Origin: Paenibacillus xylanexedens
Lineage (GTDB): Bacteria > Bacillota > Bacilli > Paenibacillales > Paenibacillaceae
DNA length: 64,000 nucleotides
Direction: 5' to 3'
NCBI RefSeq assembly: GCF_007676705.1
Contig: NZ_VEBF01000003.1
Location: 434,001-498,000, forward strand
A model generated the notes under the pieces. It ran no database searches. It was not told the DNA's origin and was given only the letters and a program-made list of their open reading frames with translations. Made by a program: the position numbers and the translations under genes. Shown one piece after another: positions 1 through 7,389 of the stretch; the first letter of the stretch is position 1, and every line of letters starts with the position of its first letter.

Positions 1-213
1 CTTGAACGTAAACCAGTAGGCGTTACCTACATTGTCATCTTGGAACAAGTTGAAATAGTTTTTGAAGCCAACAAAATCATATTCTTTCCCGAATCCGTTG
101 TAATTCGTAAATGAATAATAGATGCCCTGGAGGGCCGGCAGTGTCATAAATACAAAGAACAATACTACCGCCGGAACCGTCATCCAGTAATAAGGTGCGA
201 TACGCTTGTTCAT
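1..213 (-). CDS. Sugar ABC transporter permease, N-terminal fragment (MalF type)
   Basis: The first 71 residues of a membrane permease are visible; the gene runs off the left edge. It starts with ATG at 213, eight bases after a GGAGG site. It has a hydrophobic segment at about residues 8-30, followed by the YYSFTNYNG and VGFKNY motifs typical of the N terminus of MalF/UgpA-type sugar permeases. It lies 24 bases downstream of a sugar-binding lipoprotein gene, so the two form one importer operon. The substrate cannot be read from this piece. Confidence 0.85.
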   Translation of the reverse strand, partial: MNKRIAPYYWMTVPAVVLFFVFMTLPALQGIYYSFTNYNGFGKEYDFVGFKNYFNLFQDDNVGNAYWFTFK

Positions 214-237
214 ATTCCATCCTCCTTCAGACAAGGC

Positions 238-1476
238 TTAACGCCGGTTCGCGACCTTGTCCCATTCTTTGTCGAGTGTATCTAGATAGTTGTCGATGTT
301 TTGGTTCTGCAAAAAGGACTGTACGATGGAATTCAGCTGCACGGCAGCCGGTATATAGTGATCGGCAAAGTCAATGACCTTGCCCTGCTCAATGTATGGC
401 ATCAATTCCTGTACGGCAGGATCATCCTGCTTCACGTCTTCTACCGCAGAGAACAGCGTCTGTTCGTCAATGTATCTTCCGATATTTTCAGGATCTAACA
501 GAAACGCAATAAACGTCTCTGCCTGCTCGCGATTAGGCGTGTCCGCTGCAATGGTAAACAGGGAGTCGATCCCGTTCACCAGCTTGATCTCGCTTGCATC
601 GTTGCCCGTTGGGAATGGGAAGAAACCGATGTCAACATTCGGGTTCGCTTTGCGAATCTCCGAGATGGCCCAGGTTCCCTGGATGTACATGAAGGCTTCA
701 CCGTTAGCAAAAGCACGGTTACCATCCGAATAGGCTTTACCAAAGTTATCGCCGTGACCGTACTTCATGAGTTCCAGCTGCTTCTCAGCTACTTCGCGGT
801 ATTCCTCCTTGAACGTCACTTTGTTATCGCGCCGCTCTTGGTAGAAATCAATACCGACCAGATTGGAGCCAAGTGCATTGAAGGGCAGGCTCGTCTGCCA
901 GTCATCCTTGTATGTGAAGTAAAATGGAATCTCACCTGCATCTTTAATCTTTTGGGCGGTCGCGATAAGTTCATCCCACGTCTTGGGCACGTCCAATCCC
1001 ATTTCCTTAAACAGCGTTTTGTTGTACATGATGCCGTTTGCATTAGTCGCGTAAGGAATACCTGTCACTTCATCCATGCCTGTGAGATCCTTCAGCATTT
1101 GTATGTAGTTCGGATCAATCGTCTGGAGTAATGAACTGTCCGTCAAATTGGTGAAAATATCACTCTGAGCCAAAATGGAGTAGGTGTCGGTTGCCCCCAT
1201 GGCCATAATATCCGGGATATCATTTTTGACGACACGCGTCTTCAATACCGTCTCTGCATCGGGCGGATTCACCTGTGTCACCTGAATATCGTCATGCTCC
1301 GCGTTGAACGTCTTTATCAATTCATCAAAGGTTGTTTTGGCTTCAGGTTTGTTCTGGAAAAATTCAATCTGCACTTTGCCATTCGCACTATCCCCACTGG
1401 TACAGGAAGATAGAAGTACAGCCATCATTCCACACAGCAACATTGTCCCGAGAGCCTTGGTAAGCGTTGTTCTCAT
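238..1476 (-). CDS. Extracellular sugar-binding lipoprotein of an ABC importer
   Basis: This 412-residue protein begins with a signal peptide ending in the lipobox LLSSC, so it should be lipidated and anchored outside the membrane. The mature part has the family 1 solute-binding layout: an early FFQNKPEAK segment, PDIMAMG near residue 90, a YNKTLFKEMGLDVPKTWDEL hinge region, and a C-terminal helical lobe. ATG at 1476 follows a GGGAGG site. It is the first gene of the operon continuing into the permease at 213. Repeat copy A ends 40 bases upstream of the start. The sugar is unknown. Confidence 0.9.
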   Translation of the reverse strand: MRTTLTKALGTMLLCGMMAVLLSSCTSGDSANGKVQIEFFQNKPEAKTTFDELIKTFNAEHDDIQVTQVNPPDAETVLKTRVVKNDIPDIMAMGATDTYSILAQSDIFTNLTDSSLLQTIDPNYIQMLKDLTGMDEVTGIPYATNANGIMYNKTLFKEMGLDVPKTWDELIATAQKIKDAGEIPFYFTYKDDWQTSLPFNALGSNLVGIDFYQERRDNKVTFKEEYREVAEKQLELMKYGHGDNFGKAYSDGNRAFANGEAFMYIQGTWAISEIRKANPNVDIGFFPFPTGNDASEIKLVNGIDSLFTIAADTPNREQAETFIAFLLDPENIGRYIDEQTLFSAVEDVKQDDPAVQELMPYIEQGKVIDFADHYIPAAVQLNSIVQSFLQNQNIDNYLDTLDKEWDKVANRR

Positions 1477-1516
1477 GTTGTACCTCCCTCAGCTTAATAA
1501 ATTGAACTAATGTGAT

Positions 1517-1695
1517 TTACACGCTGTCACTCCGATTGCAGTACCATCTTCCGATCGTTGTTATCCCCAGATTTTTTCGATTCCCTTCCTCAAAGGGAAA
1601 ATCCGGTTTTAGCGTATGCTTTCGAAGCAGCTTTCTTTCAGAAAGCTTTTAGCTACGCTTCTTCAGATTGGTTCTGCACTCTCCGTGTTCGTGTA
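1517..1695 (+). repeat. Copy A of a dispersed structured intergenic element (about 179 bp)
   Basis: It begins TTACACGCTGTCAC and ends CTCCGTGTTCGTGTA, giving imperfect terminal inverted repeats. Inside are two hairpins: one with TCCCTT/AAGGGA in its stem (about 1581-1600), and one with AGCTTTC/GAAAGCT (about 1630-1648) enclosed by GAAGC/GCTTC. It lies 40 bases upstream of the binding-protein start at 1476 and is antisense to that gene as written. Copies B, C, D and E are elsewhere in the window. Confidence 0.8.
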
Positions 1696-1747
1696 TATCT
1701 TAGTTTCACTTTATATACGTAAAGATTTACCCATTCAATTGGTGAAA

Positions 1748-1761
1748 TAACCATTTGGTTA
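1748..1761. promoter_or_regulatory. Short inverted repeat TAACCA-TT-TGGTTA
   Basis: A six-base inverted repeat with a two-base spacer lies in the upstream region of the sugar importer operon. It could be an operator, but no regulator gene is adjacent. Confidence 0.25.
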
Positions 1762-1814
1762 ATCCTTCCAAACTAACTTCAATCTGAATGGATGATATAA
1801 GCCTTTATTATTTC

Positions 1815-1828
1815 TAAAACGGTTTCGG
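1815..1828 (-). promoter_or_regulatory. cre-like or LacI-type operator candidate
   Basis: On the minus strand the site reads CCGAAACCGTTTTA, which resembles the CcpA cre consensus with its central CG. A weak promoter-like pair (TTTACC, 16 bases, TAATAA) overlaps it on the strand leading to the sugar importer operon. The site is 340 bases from that start codon, so the link is tentative. Confidence 0.3.
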
Positions 1829-1875
1829 TAAAATTGAATCAAGGCAGTTCTTCCCATGACCCGAATCGGGCATAA

Positions 1876-1907
1876 CAAAAAGGACACTGGATGATATCCA
1901 ATGTCCC
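1876..1907 (-). terminator. Rho-independent terminator of lspA
   Basis: Read on the minus strand, GGACATTGGAT and ATCCAGTGTCC pair around a three-base loop and are followed by a run of five T. It lies 50 bases after the lspA stop. Confidence 0.8.
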
Positions 1908-1956
1908 TCATTTATTAAGCTTATATTTAGCCACTGTAACGTATTTATCCAACCTA

Positions 1957-2448
1957 TTACGAACGCTCAACCTTCGGCAAAGCATTGCGTAAACGCTTGG
2001 CCCGATAACTCTGAAATGCACGAATCAGCATGCCAATAATGATCATGACCACACCCACATTAATCGCGACATCGGCGAAATTCAGAATCCCCCGCCCTGA
2101 CGGAAACACGAGGAAATCCGTTACCCTGGCATAGATAAATCGATCGATCGCATTTCCCAAGGCTCCGCCAACCATAAAACCAGCGCCAGCTTGCATCCAG
2201 AAACCGCGAATCTCACCTTTTCTGCGGTAATACAGCATACCTGCTATGAACAAAACAGCGATCACGCCAAAGAGACGCGCATTCCCTTGAAACAGACTGC
2301 CAGCCATTCCGCTATTCTCGTAATGCTGCAATTGCATGCCGGAGTCACCCAGTCTCATCACGTCACCGACTTCCATATACATCCTCACTGCGATTTTGGT
2401 TCCCTGATCAACCAAAGTTACCAGCAGTGCTACAAAATAAAACAGCAT
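1957..2448 (-). CDS. lspA: Lipoprotein signal peptidase (signal peptidase II)
   Basis: This 163-residue membrane protein cleaves signal peptides from prolipoproteins after diacylglyceryl transfer. The family motifs are in order: LVDQGTK at residues 12-18, YENSGMA at 43-49 (the usual motif is NxGxAF), GGALGNAIDRF at 94-104 and NFADVAIN at 123-130. The catalytic aspartates are expected at D102 and D126. Hydrophobic segments match the four-helix family. ATG at 2448 has a GGAGG site. The gene stands alone with its own terminator. The relaxed third motif suggests it may be a second LspA copy; the rest of the genome would decide. Confidence 0.93.
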   Translation of the reverse strand: MLFYFVALLVTLVDQGTKIAVRMYMEVGDVMRLGDSGMQLQHYENSGMAGSLFQGNARLFGVIAVLFIAGMLYYRRKGEIRGFWMQAGAGFMVGGALGNAIDRFIYARVTDFLVFPSGRGILNFADVAINVGVVMIIIGMLIRAFQSYRAKRLRNALPKVERS

Positions 2449-2625
2449 CGTGCCTCTCCTCCTGCCTACTGAACGACAAATTATTTTAACTTTAAGAGTT
2501 TTGTATATTAGGTTCCCTTCACTTTAACACAGCCGATGTATGGTCTCCAAATGAGCGCTCTTTAACTTGCATAAAAAATCTACTAACCTCGTTCAGACTT
2601 CATCGAGAAGGGACTACACCAATCC

Positions 2626-3153
2626 ATGTCGAATGTAGACATCAATCATATATGTAAAGGGGCTGCCTGTAATTTGAACCTGACCATGACAGAGAAATTA
2701 AAGGAAATGCAGCAGGAAGAAAAGGACTTGGTATTCAGCACATTTGATTCTGAAACGGCGCTTAGACTTGGCCTGCATCTGGTCGAGGAAGCGAAACGTC
2801 GTTCACAAGCCGTAACCATTGATATCACCCTGAAGGGACATCGCCTCTTTTTGCACGCCATGGAAGGCACTCATCCCGATAACGAAGATTTGATTCGCCG
2901 CAAGAACAATGTAGTCAATCATTTCTCCTCTAGCTCTTGGCATACAGCCCTACGCCTTAGAAACGAGGGCCAGACCCTTGAGCAAGACTTCAATCTGCCT
3001 GCATCTGATTATGTCCTGGCTGGAGGGGCTTTCCCGCTGATTCTGGAAAATGAGGGACAGGTCGGCACCATTACAATATCGGGTTTGCCTGATGAGGAAG
3101 ACCATGATCTGGTCACGACTGGCATCCGTTCGTTTTTGTTGCAGCAAGGTTAG
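2626..3153 (+). CDS. UPF0303 / heme-degrading-domain family protein
   Basis: The 175-residue protein matches the UPF0303 family, related to the GlcG/HbpS fold. It shows LVFSTFDSETALRLG at about residues 33-47, ITLKGHRLFLHAMEGTHPDN at 68-88, the NNVVNHFSSSSWHT block near 95, and ASDYVLAGGAFPL followed by VGTITISGLP. Some members bind or degrade heme; the function here is inferred only. ATG 2626 has an AAGGGA site about 15 bases upstream. Homologues usually start near the internal ATG at 2686, so the first 20 residues may not be translated. Confidence 0.75.
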   Translation: MSNVDINHICKGAACNLNLTMTEKLKEMQQEEKDLVFSTFDSETALRLGLHLVEEAKRRSQAVTIDITLKGHRLFLHAMEGTHPDNEDLIRRKNNVVNHFSSSSWHTALRLRNEGQTLEQDFNLPASDYVLAGGAFPLILENEGQVGTITISGLPDEEDHDLVTTGIRSFLLQQG

Positions 3154-3164
3154 ATTAAAATGAG

Positions 3165-3201
3165 CAAAAAAATCCGTACCTGGAAAAGGCACGGATTTTT
3201 T
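3165..3201. terminator. Bidirectional terminator between convergent genes
   Basis: AAAAAATCCGT and ACGGATTTTTT pair and are flanked by A and T runs, so the hairpin can serve both the UPF0303 gene and the nucleoside hydrolase gene that face each other here. Confidence 0.85.
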
Positions 3202-3228
3202 CTTGTTCCTGCAGTTTAATTACTGCGT

Positions 3229-4176
3229 TTATTGGATGGCTGAGAGAACATCCAGCAGCATGGATTTGAATTTGGGCCGGTCAATGCCCTCACATACACG
3301 CACATTGGGCTCTTTGCCAAAACGTCCGTTGATATCGACCACACTGTATCCACGTGTCAGCTCTCCTGCCGCTTCCACATCCACATAATATTGACCTGAC
3401 TTGGTCATGATGGATTCATCCGCAGCTACAGCCATCAGCAACGTATCGGGATGAGTGGTGCCATTCAGCTTATGTACCGACTTGTTGAACTGCATAACCA
3501 CTTTGTTAATGGCTGTGAAGAAATCAGCACCAGATGTACCGAGAGCTGCAATTTCTGCATGATCATCATCGTCCATGACTGAATATTGCGTGCACATCTC
3601 CCAGCCTACCATCGTGATTGGAATGCCGGCATGCAGTACAATTTTCGCTGCTTCCGGGTCCACGTAGAAGTTATATTCCGCCGCCGGTGTGATATTGCCC
3701 AGTGCATTATTCGTTCCGCCCATGATATACAGGTGAGCAATCTCCGGAATAATTGTGGGGTCCTTCTGGATCGCCATTGCAATATTAGTCAGCGGGGCAA
3801 TCGCCAGCAGCTCAATTTCACCTGGATGTGCGTGCACCTTCTCAATGATAAAATCAACCGCGTGCCCGCTCTCGGGACGTTGATCCGCCTTGGGAAAATG
3901 CGCGCCGCCCATGCCGTCATCGCCATGCACATCTTCCACTGTGCGGTGCTGAGCCTTTCCATAGGCCATTAGCGGACGCTCGCAACCTTTATATACAGGC
4001 ACCTTGCCGCCATGTCCAGCAACCTGTACCGTGTACAGGGCATTTTCAACTTCCTGGTCGAATTGTACGTTACCGCCCGTAATCGTGATGCCTTCCACCT
4101 GAAAGTGGTGCAATGCCGTCAGGATCGCAATCGTATCGTCTCCTGCTGTATCTGTATCGATGATGACTCTTCTCAT
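3229..4176 (-). CDS. Nucleoside hydrolase (inosine/uridine-preferring family)
   Basis: This 315-residue enzyme should cleave the N-glycosidic bond of ribonucleosides to base and ribose. The N-terminal calcium-binding motif reads DTDTAGDD at residues 6-13, where DTDPGxDD is usual, so the proline is replaced by threonine. Further family blocks are LAIAPLTNIA and YIMGGTNNALGN in the middle, EYNFYVDPEAA, and a C-terminal VDVEAAGELTRGYSVVD. ATG 4176 follows AAGGAG by eight bases; the frame stays open for 11 codons further upstream but lacks a good site. Repeat copy B lies 52 bases upstream. Confidence 0.88.
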   Translation of the reverse strand: MRRVIIDTDTAGDDTIAILTALHHFQVEGITITGGNVQFDQEVENALYTVQVAGHGGKVPVYKGCERPLMAYGKAQHRTVEDVHGDDGMGGAHFPKADQRPESGHAVDFIIEKVHAHPGEIELLAIAPLTNIAMAIQKDPTIIPEIAHLYIMGGTNNALGNITPAAEYNFYVDPEAAKIVLHAGIPITMVGWEMCTQYSVMDDDDHAEIAALGTSGADFFTAINKVVMQFNKSVHKLNGTTHPDTLLMAVAADESIMTKSGQYYVDVEAAGELTRGYSVVDINGRFGKEPNVRVCEGIDRPKFKSMLLDVLSAIQ

Positions 4177-4228
4177 GATGCCGCGCTCCTTCTTCCGTCT
4201 GATATTCATTTAGAACAAAAATACAACA

Positions 4229-4417
4229 TTACACTTAATAACTCTGCGTACAGAACAATCTTATGATCGCTGTTACCCTCGGATTTTTTTATATACCTTC
4301 TCTCAAAGGTAAAAATCCGATGATAGCTTATGCTTACGATGCAGCTTCCTTTCAGGAAGCTTTCAAGCGAACGCTTCGCTTCTCCAGATTTTTTCTGTCC
4401 TCTTCGTTTACGTGTAA
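4229..4417 (+). repeat. Copy B of the dispersed structured element (189 bp)
   Basis: It begins TTACACTTAATAACTC and ends GTTTACGTGTAA. CAGAA near the left end pairs with TTCTG near the right end. Hairpin 1 has CGGATTTTT/AAAAATCCG plus ACCTT/AAGGT; hairpin 2 has AGCTTCC/GGAAGCT. Compared with copies A and D, both strands of these stems differ together, so pairing is kept. It sits between the DUF350 gene and the nucleoside hydrolase, 52 bases before the latter's start. Confidence 0.85.
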
Positions 4418-4461
4418 ACACTATATTCATTCTAAATTATCGTTAATCCCTATGTCTTATT

Positions 4462-4866
4462 TTACATCAAAAACGTACCGATGACGATGGAAACGCCGAT
4501 GATAATCGAACGCAGCAGCTGTGCTACCGCCATATTGCCTCGTGCAATTTCGTCACACACCCGCATTTTCGGAATCAGGAAATCAAATATAATATAGACC
4601 AGGCACAACACAATAATTCCAAGCGCCGACCACAGCAGCATATCCAGCCACGAATGCGTCGAGAAAGACACCATTCCTACGATAATACACAGTCCCAGCA
4701 ATTTGCTGCCCATATACATGCCTGCCGCCTCGTTACCTTTGGCGATTTCTTCACTATCGTTATACCGGGTCAATTTGCTAAAAGCGAAATATCCACACAC
4801 CAATACCACCAGCAGAATGCCTACACCCACCGCAACATTCAGCAAGTTCAATCCCAAGTTCTCCAT
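4462..4866 (-). CDS. DUF350 membrane protein (YjfL-like)
   Basis: This 134-residue integral membrane protein has four hydrophobic segments. It is built as two similar halves, with SEEIAKGNEAAGMYMGSKLLG answered later by CDEIARGNMAVAQLLRSIIIG, the hallmark of DUF350. The function is unknown. ATG 4866 has a GGAGG site, and the gene overlaps the end of the synthetase-like gene by 19 bases, so the two are translationally coupled. DUF350 proteins are known neighbours of glutathionylspermidine-synthase-like enzymes (E. coli yjfL and yjfC), which supports a shared envelope role. Confidence 0.88.
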   Translation of the reverse strand: MENLGLNLLNVAVGVGILLVVLVCGYFAFSKLTRYNDSEEIAKGNEAAGMYMGSKLLGLCIIVGMVSFSTHSWLDMLLWSALGIIVLCLVYIIFDFLIPKMRVCDEIARGNMAVAQLLRSIIIGVSIVIGTFLM

Positions 4867-6227
4867 TCCTTCTCCTCCTCATCATTCATCCGTTCACGAA
4901 CCGTAGCCGCACAATAATAGGCCATATCTCCGGTTACTTTCTCCCCGACCCGTGGTAGCAACCCAGCCAAACGCCCACCGATAACAAACACCCCTGTAAG
5001 CAGATAGCCGCTGTACGCTCCAGCTTCCGTCTCGATCACAACCTGTTCCATCGGAACCAGCTGCTGATAGATTTTGGGCTGATTTTCGTAATAAGCTGTA
5101 ATTTCCTCTTCATCCTCTTTGGCTTGGTCTTTCACCCTCAGGGTTGAATCGTGAGCCGACTCTTCCTCCTGAACTGCACTTCCATCCAGCAAAAGAGTAC
5201 CTCTGCCCTCGCGTCCCCAATAACTTTTGGATACATACGGTATGGCATTCAGCTCGAAAGGCTCTGCCGAAAAATAGGTGGGCAGCAGATATCGGGAAAT
5301 CACGTCCATTTCCGCTTCATCAAAGAGGGTAAACCCGCAATAATCCGGGGTTTGCTCGTTACGCTCGTAGAGCGACCAGATTGCCGCCATGAAGCCTTTG
5401 CTCTGCATCAGTACATGCTGAACCGGATTCATCAGGCCTAGTCGTCCCTCCCGTACAAGATCAAGCAGCGCAGCACCAATCTCCACGCCTGTCGTCTCAT
5501 CCCGATCATCGATTAGATACTCCAGCGGATAGAGACGGTATAGCAGGTTGATCTCCCGACCCTGATGGTAAAGCGCCTCCCCAGGAACAATCTCCAGTTC
5601 CTCCAATGGGGCATAGAAGACATCGTATCCGGCTTCCTGACAGCGTCTCATCAGGTATTCCGTATTCGTTCGATCTTCGATATGTTCGCCAAAAGAAGTA
5701 AACGTCACCGGACCCTGCAATCCCTGCTCTGCATAGAATTCCAGCCACATTTTGAAACACGCCCGAATACGTGCATCCATCTTGGCAGATGGCGCAGTGA
5801 ACGCAGCATCCTCAGTTAGACCAACCAGGATATCCTCCAGTGCAGCAGCCTCCGGTATACCCGTAGGGGTGTCCGTATTATTTTCAATACACTTCGGCCC
5901 AGCATCTCCAATAATCCAATCCTGACGGGTAATGCCTCCAGTCACCATCTCCATACGTGCCGTCGGAATAAGCCCCGGATGGATACCGAGCTGATGCTCT
6001 AAAAATGAATCCGGCATATATTGCTGGATAAATCGCATCACTTTACAGTAAATGCCGTCTACCGCCTCCGCTGCCGCACGCAGCTCCTGCATCTCCAAGG
6101 GAGAATAGACCGTCAATGCAGGCACACAATACTGCTTCCCGTACATTCGATGATATGGGATCTGTTGTCCTGCTTCACCCTGAAATACCTCTTCGTGACT
6201 AGAGGGCAGTTGAACCACTTGCCTCAT
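4848..6227 (-). CDS. Glutathionylspermidine synthase-like ATP-grasp ligase (YjfC/YgiC family)
   Basis: The 459-residue protein matches the C-terminal ATP-grasp amidoligase domain of glutathionylspermidine synthase. Visible blocks are YHRMYGKQYCVPALTVY near the N terminus, DWIIGDAGPKCIENNTDTPTGIPEA, FTSFGEHIEDRTNTEYL, and the late ENQPKIYQQLVPME. Family members join an amine to a peptide carboxylate using ATP; the substrate of the bacterial YjfC group is not known. ATG 6227 lies eight bases after GGAGG, and the upstream lipoprotein stop is five bases away. The open frame extends back through that lipoprotein gene, but those codons are a shadow. It is cytosolic with no signal peptide. Confidence 0.85.
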   Translation of the reverse strand: MRQVVQLPSSHEEVFQGEAGQQIPYHRMYGKQYCVPALTVYSPLEMQELRAAAEAVDGIYCKVMRFIQQYMPDSFLEHQLGIHPGLIPTARMEMVTGGITRQDWIIGDAGPKCIENNTDTPTGIPEAAALEDILVGLTEDAAFTAPSAKMDARIRACFKMWLEFYAEQGLQGPVTFTSFGEHIEDRTNTEYLMRRCQEAGYDVFYAPLEELEIVPGEALYHQGREINLLYRLYPLEYLIDDRDETTGVEIGAALLDLVREGRLGLMNPVQHVLMQSKGFMAAIWSLYERNEQTPDYCGFTLFDEAEMDVISRYLLPTYFSAEPFELNAIPYVSKSYWGREGRGTLLLDGSAVQEEESAHDSTLRVKDQAKEDEEEITAYYENQPKIYQQLVPMEQVVIETEAGAYSGYLLTGVFVIGGRLAGLLPRVGEKVTGDMAYYCAATVRERMNDEEEKEWRTWD

Positions 6228-6231
6228 CCGG

Positions 6232-6516
6232 TTATCCTCCCGAACTGCGGAAGAAGCTACCGAAGCCGCTTGATTTGGACTTGGATTTGCTATAGGAGCT
6301 GTTACTGTCCTTGTTGCTTCGATACGACGACCCGCCGTAGTAATAGTGTCCGCTACTGGAATCATATTCACATCCGGTATCATACTCCGGGTCACATTCA
6401 TCATTGTTGCTGCCACAACCGGATAACACGGCAGGAACCGCCAGCATCAGGGAGAAAGCAACCAGCTTCGCTTTTGATCCGGGTTTGGATGCTTGCCCCC
6501 GCTCTTGGTCACTCAT
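6232..6516 (-). CDS. Small lipoprotein, DUF1190/YgiB-like
   Basis: A 94-residue protein with an N-terminal hydrophobic stretch ending in the lipobox VLSGC, then an acidic Cys-containing segment (NDECDPEYDTGCEYD) and a long Ser/Tyr/Gly/Lys-rich low-complexity tail ending GFGSFFRSSGG. In E. coli the DUF1190 lipoproteins YgiB and YjfM sit beside the same synthetase-like enzymes and end in a similar GFG plus SRSxGG pattern. The family assignment rests on that layout and is not certain. The ATG overlaps the stop of the upstream gene (TGATG), and AGAGGTGGA lies just upstream. Confidence 0.65.
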   Translation of the reverse strand: MSDQERGQASKPGSKAKLVAFSLMLAVPAVLSGCGSNNDECDPEYDTGCEYDSSSGHYYYGGSSYRSNKDSNSSYSKSKSKSSGFGSFFRSSGG

Positions 6517-6983
6517 CACAGATCCACCTCTTTCATATAAAACAATACTTTCTTGCGATCCGCATCCAGCACGGAATACAGGAACTCATACGTCTTGCCA
6601 CTGCGGACCATGTAATGGTCCAGCAGTTGCTCGGCAAGCTCCATCGTATAGGTGGATGACGCTGTGAGCTCCAACTCCTGAAACGAACTTCCATTCCACA
6701 GCATATACTCTGCGCTGTACATGGAAGACATTTTGCACATCGCCAGCGCAGCATCCGCAATGGCTGCACCGTACTCATCCGGCATCTGTTGGTCATATGC
6801 CGTCACGTATACTGCATGTTCCCGCCCATCCTGGCATTCATTGGACAGATGTGCCCAGAGTTTGTTTTTCATCAGGGTAGCATCCACCAGTTTGCGCATG
6901 AATAGTTCATCACGCGTGACTGAAGTCTGTTCCAGCACCCCTGTCTCCGCCTGTCGATCATCTGACCAACTCCGATACGTCAA
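6516..6983 (-). CDS. Conserved-looking hypothetical protein heading the synthetase/DUF350 operon
   Basis: I do not recognise this protein of about 155 residues. It is soluble, mixed alpha/beta in look, with no signal peptide or membrane segment. It overlaps the lipoprotein gene by one base, so it belongs to the operon. The start is unclear. The frame has no ATG near the ribosome site; a TTG at 6983 lies 20 bases after GGGAGG, while an ATC codon sits eight bases after it and would add YYS-type residues. E. coli yjf clusters carry extra cytosolic proteins (YjfJ, YjfK) in this position, but no similarity could be shown by eye. Confidence 0.6.
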   Translation of the reverse strand: MTYRSWSDDRQAETGVLEQTSVTRDELFMRKLVDATLMKNKLWAHLSNECQDGREHAVYVTAYDQQMPDEYGAAIADAALAMCKMSSMYSAEYMLWNGSSFQELELTASSTYTMELAEQLLDHYMVRSGKTYEFLYSVLDADRKKVLFYMKEVDL

Positions 6984-7079
6984 TGAATAATAGATACCGA
7001 TAACCTCCCTTTTTTGCGAGCTCTTAGGTGAGCCGTTTCAATTCATACAAACGTATTTAACGCATCAGAAGGAAAAAAG

Positions 7080-7227
7080 TTACACTAGTGAATCAATTTC
7101 ATAGTACCTTTAGCTGCTTCAAATCAAGGCTAGACATAGATCAAAATGGTTTAATTTGTCTATGTCTAGTTACAAAACTCCATTTTTAGTGAGTTATGAA
7201 ATTGATTCTATTCACCATGACATGTAA
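7080..7227. repeat. Nested inverted-repeat element (about 148 bp)
   Basis: The outer arms GAATCAATTTCATA (7090-7103) and TATGAAATTGATTC (7195-7208) are perfect complements. An inner pair, CTAGACATAGA (7130-7140) and TCTATGTCTAG (7159-7169), is also perfect. The ends read TTACAC and TGTAA, like the ends of the five-copy family, but the interior is different. It lies in the 406-base gap upstream of the synthetase/DUF350 operon. Confidence 0.7.
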
Positions 7228-7326
7228 AGAAGCTACTGTTCGAGGCGTCGTCGATGATGCTACATTCGTGATTTAACGCTTGCTTGGCTAGCACGCAGGT
7301 TCCGCGTTTGGTATGTATCCCAGGTG

Positions 7327-7355
7327 CAAAAAGGCCGGAGAAGACTCTCCGACCT
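7327..7355 (-). terminator. Terminator of the ABC-F gene
   Basis: On the minus strand a CGGAGA/TCTCCG stem extended by AGG and CCT is followed by five T, 35 bases after the ABC-F stop. Confidence 0.85.
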
Positions 7356-7389
7356 CGCTTGTTCAATCTTATGCTCATACTATTCTGAC

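Noticed and set aside
1517..1695. The dispersed element as a plain transcription terminator
   Set aside because: Its hairpins are not followed by T runs in the direction of upstream transcription, and the copies lie before start codons rather than after stops.
1517..4417. The dispersed repeats as CRISPR units
   Set aside because: Copies are far apart, long, and structured, with no regular spacers or cas genes.
6021..6659. A 212-codon plus-strand frame
   Set aside because: Cys/His/Arg-rich shadow of the synthetase and lipoprotein genes.
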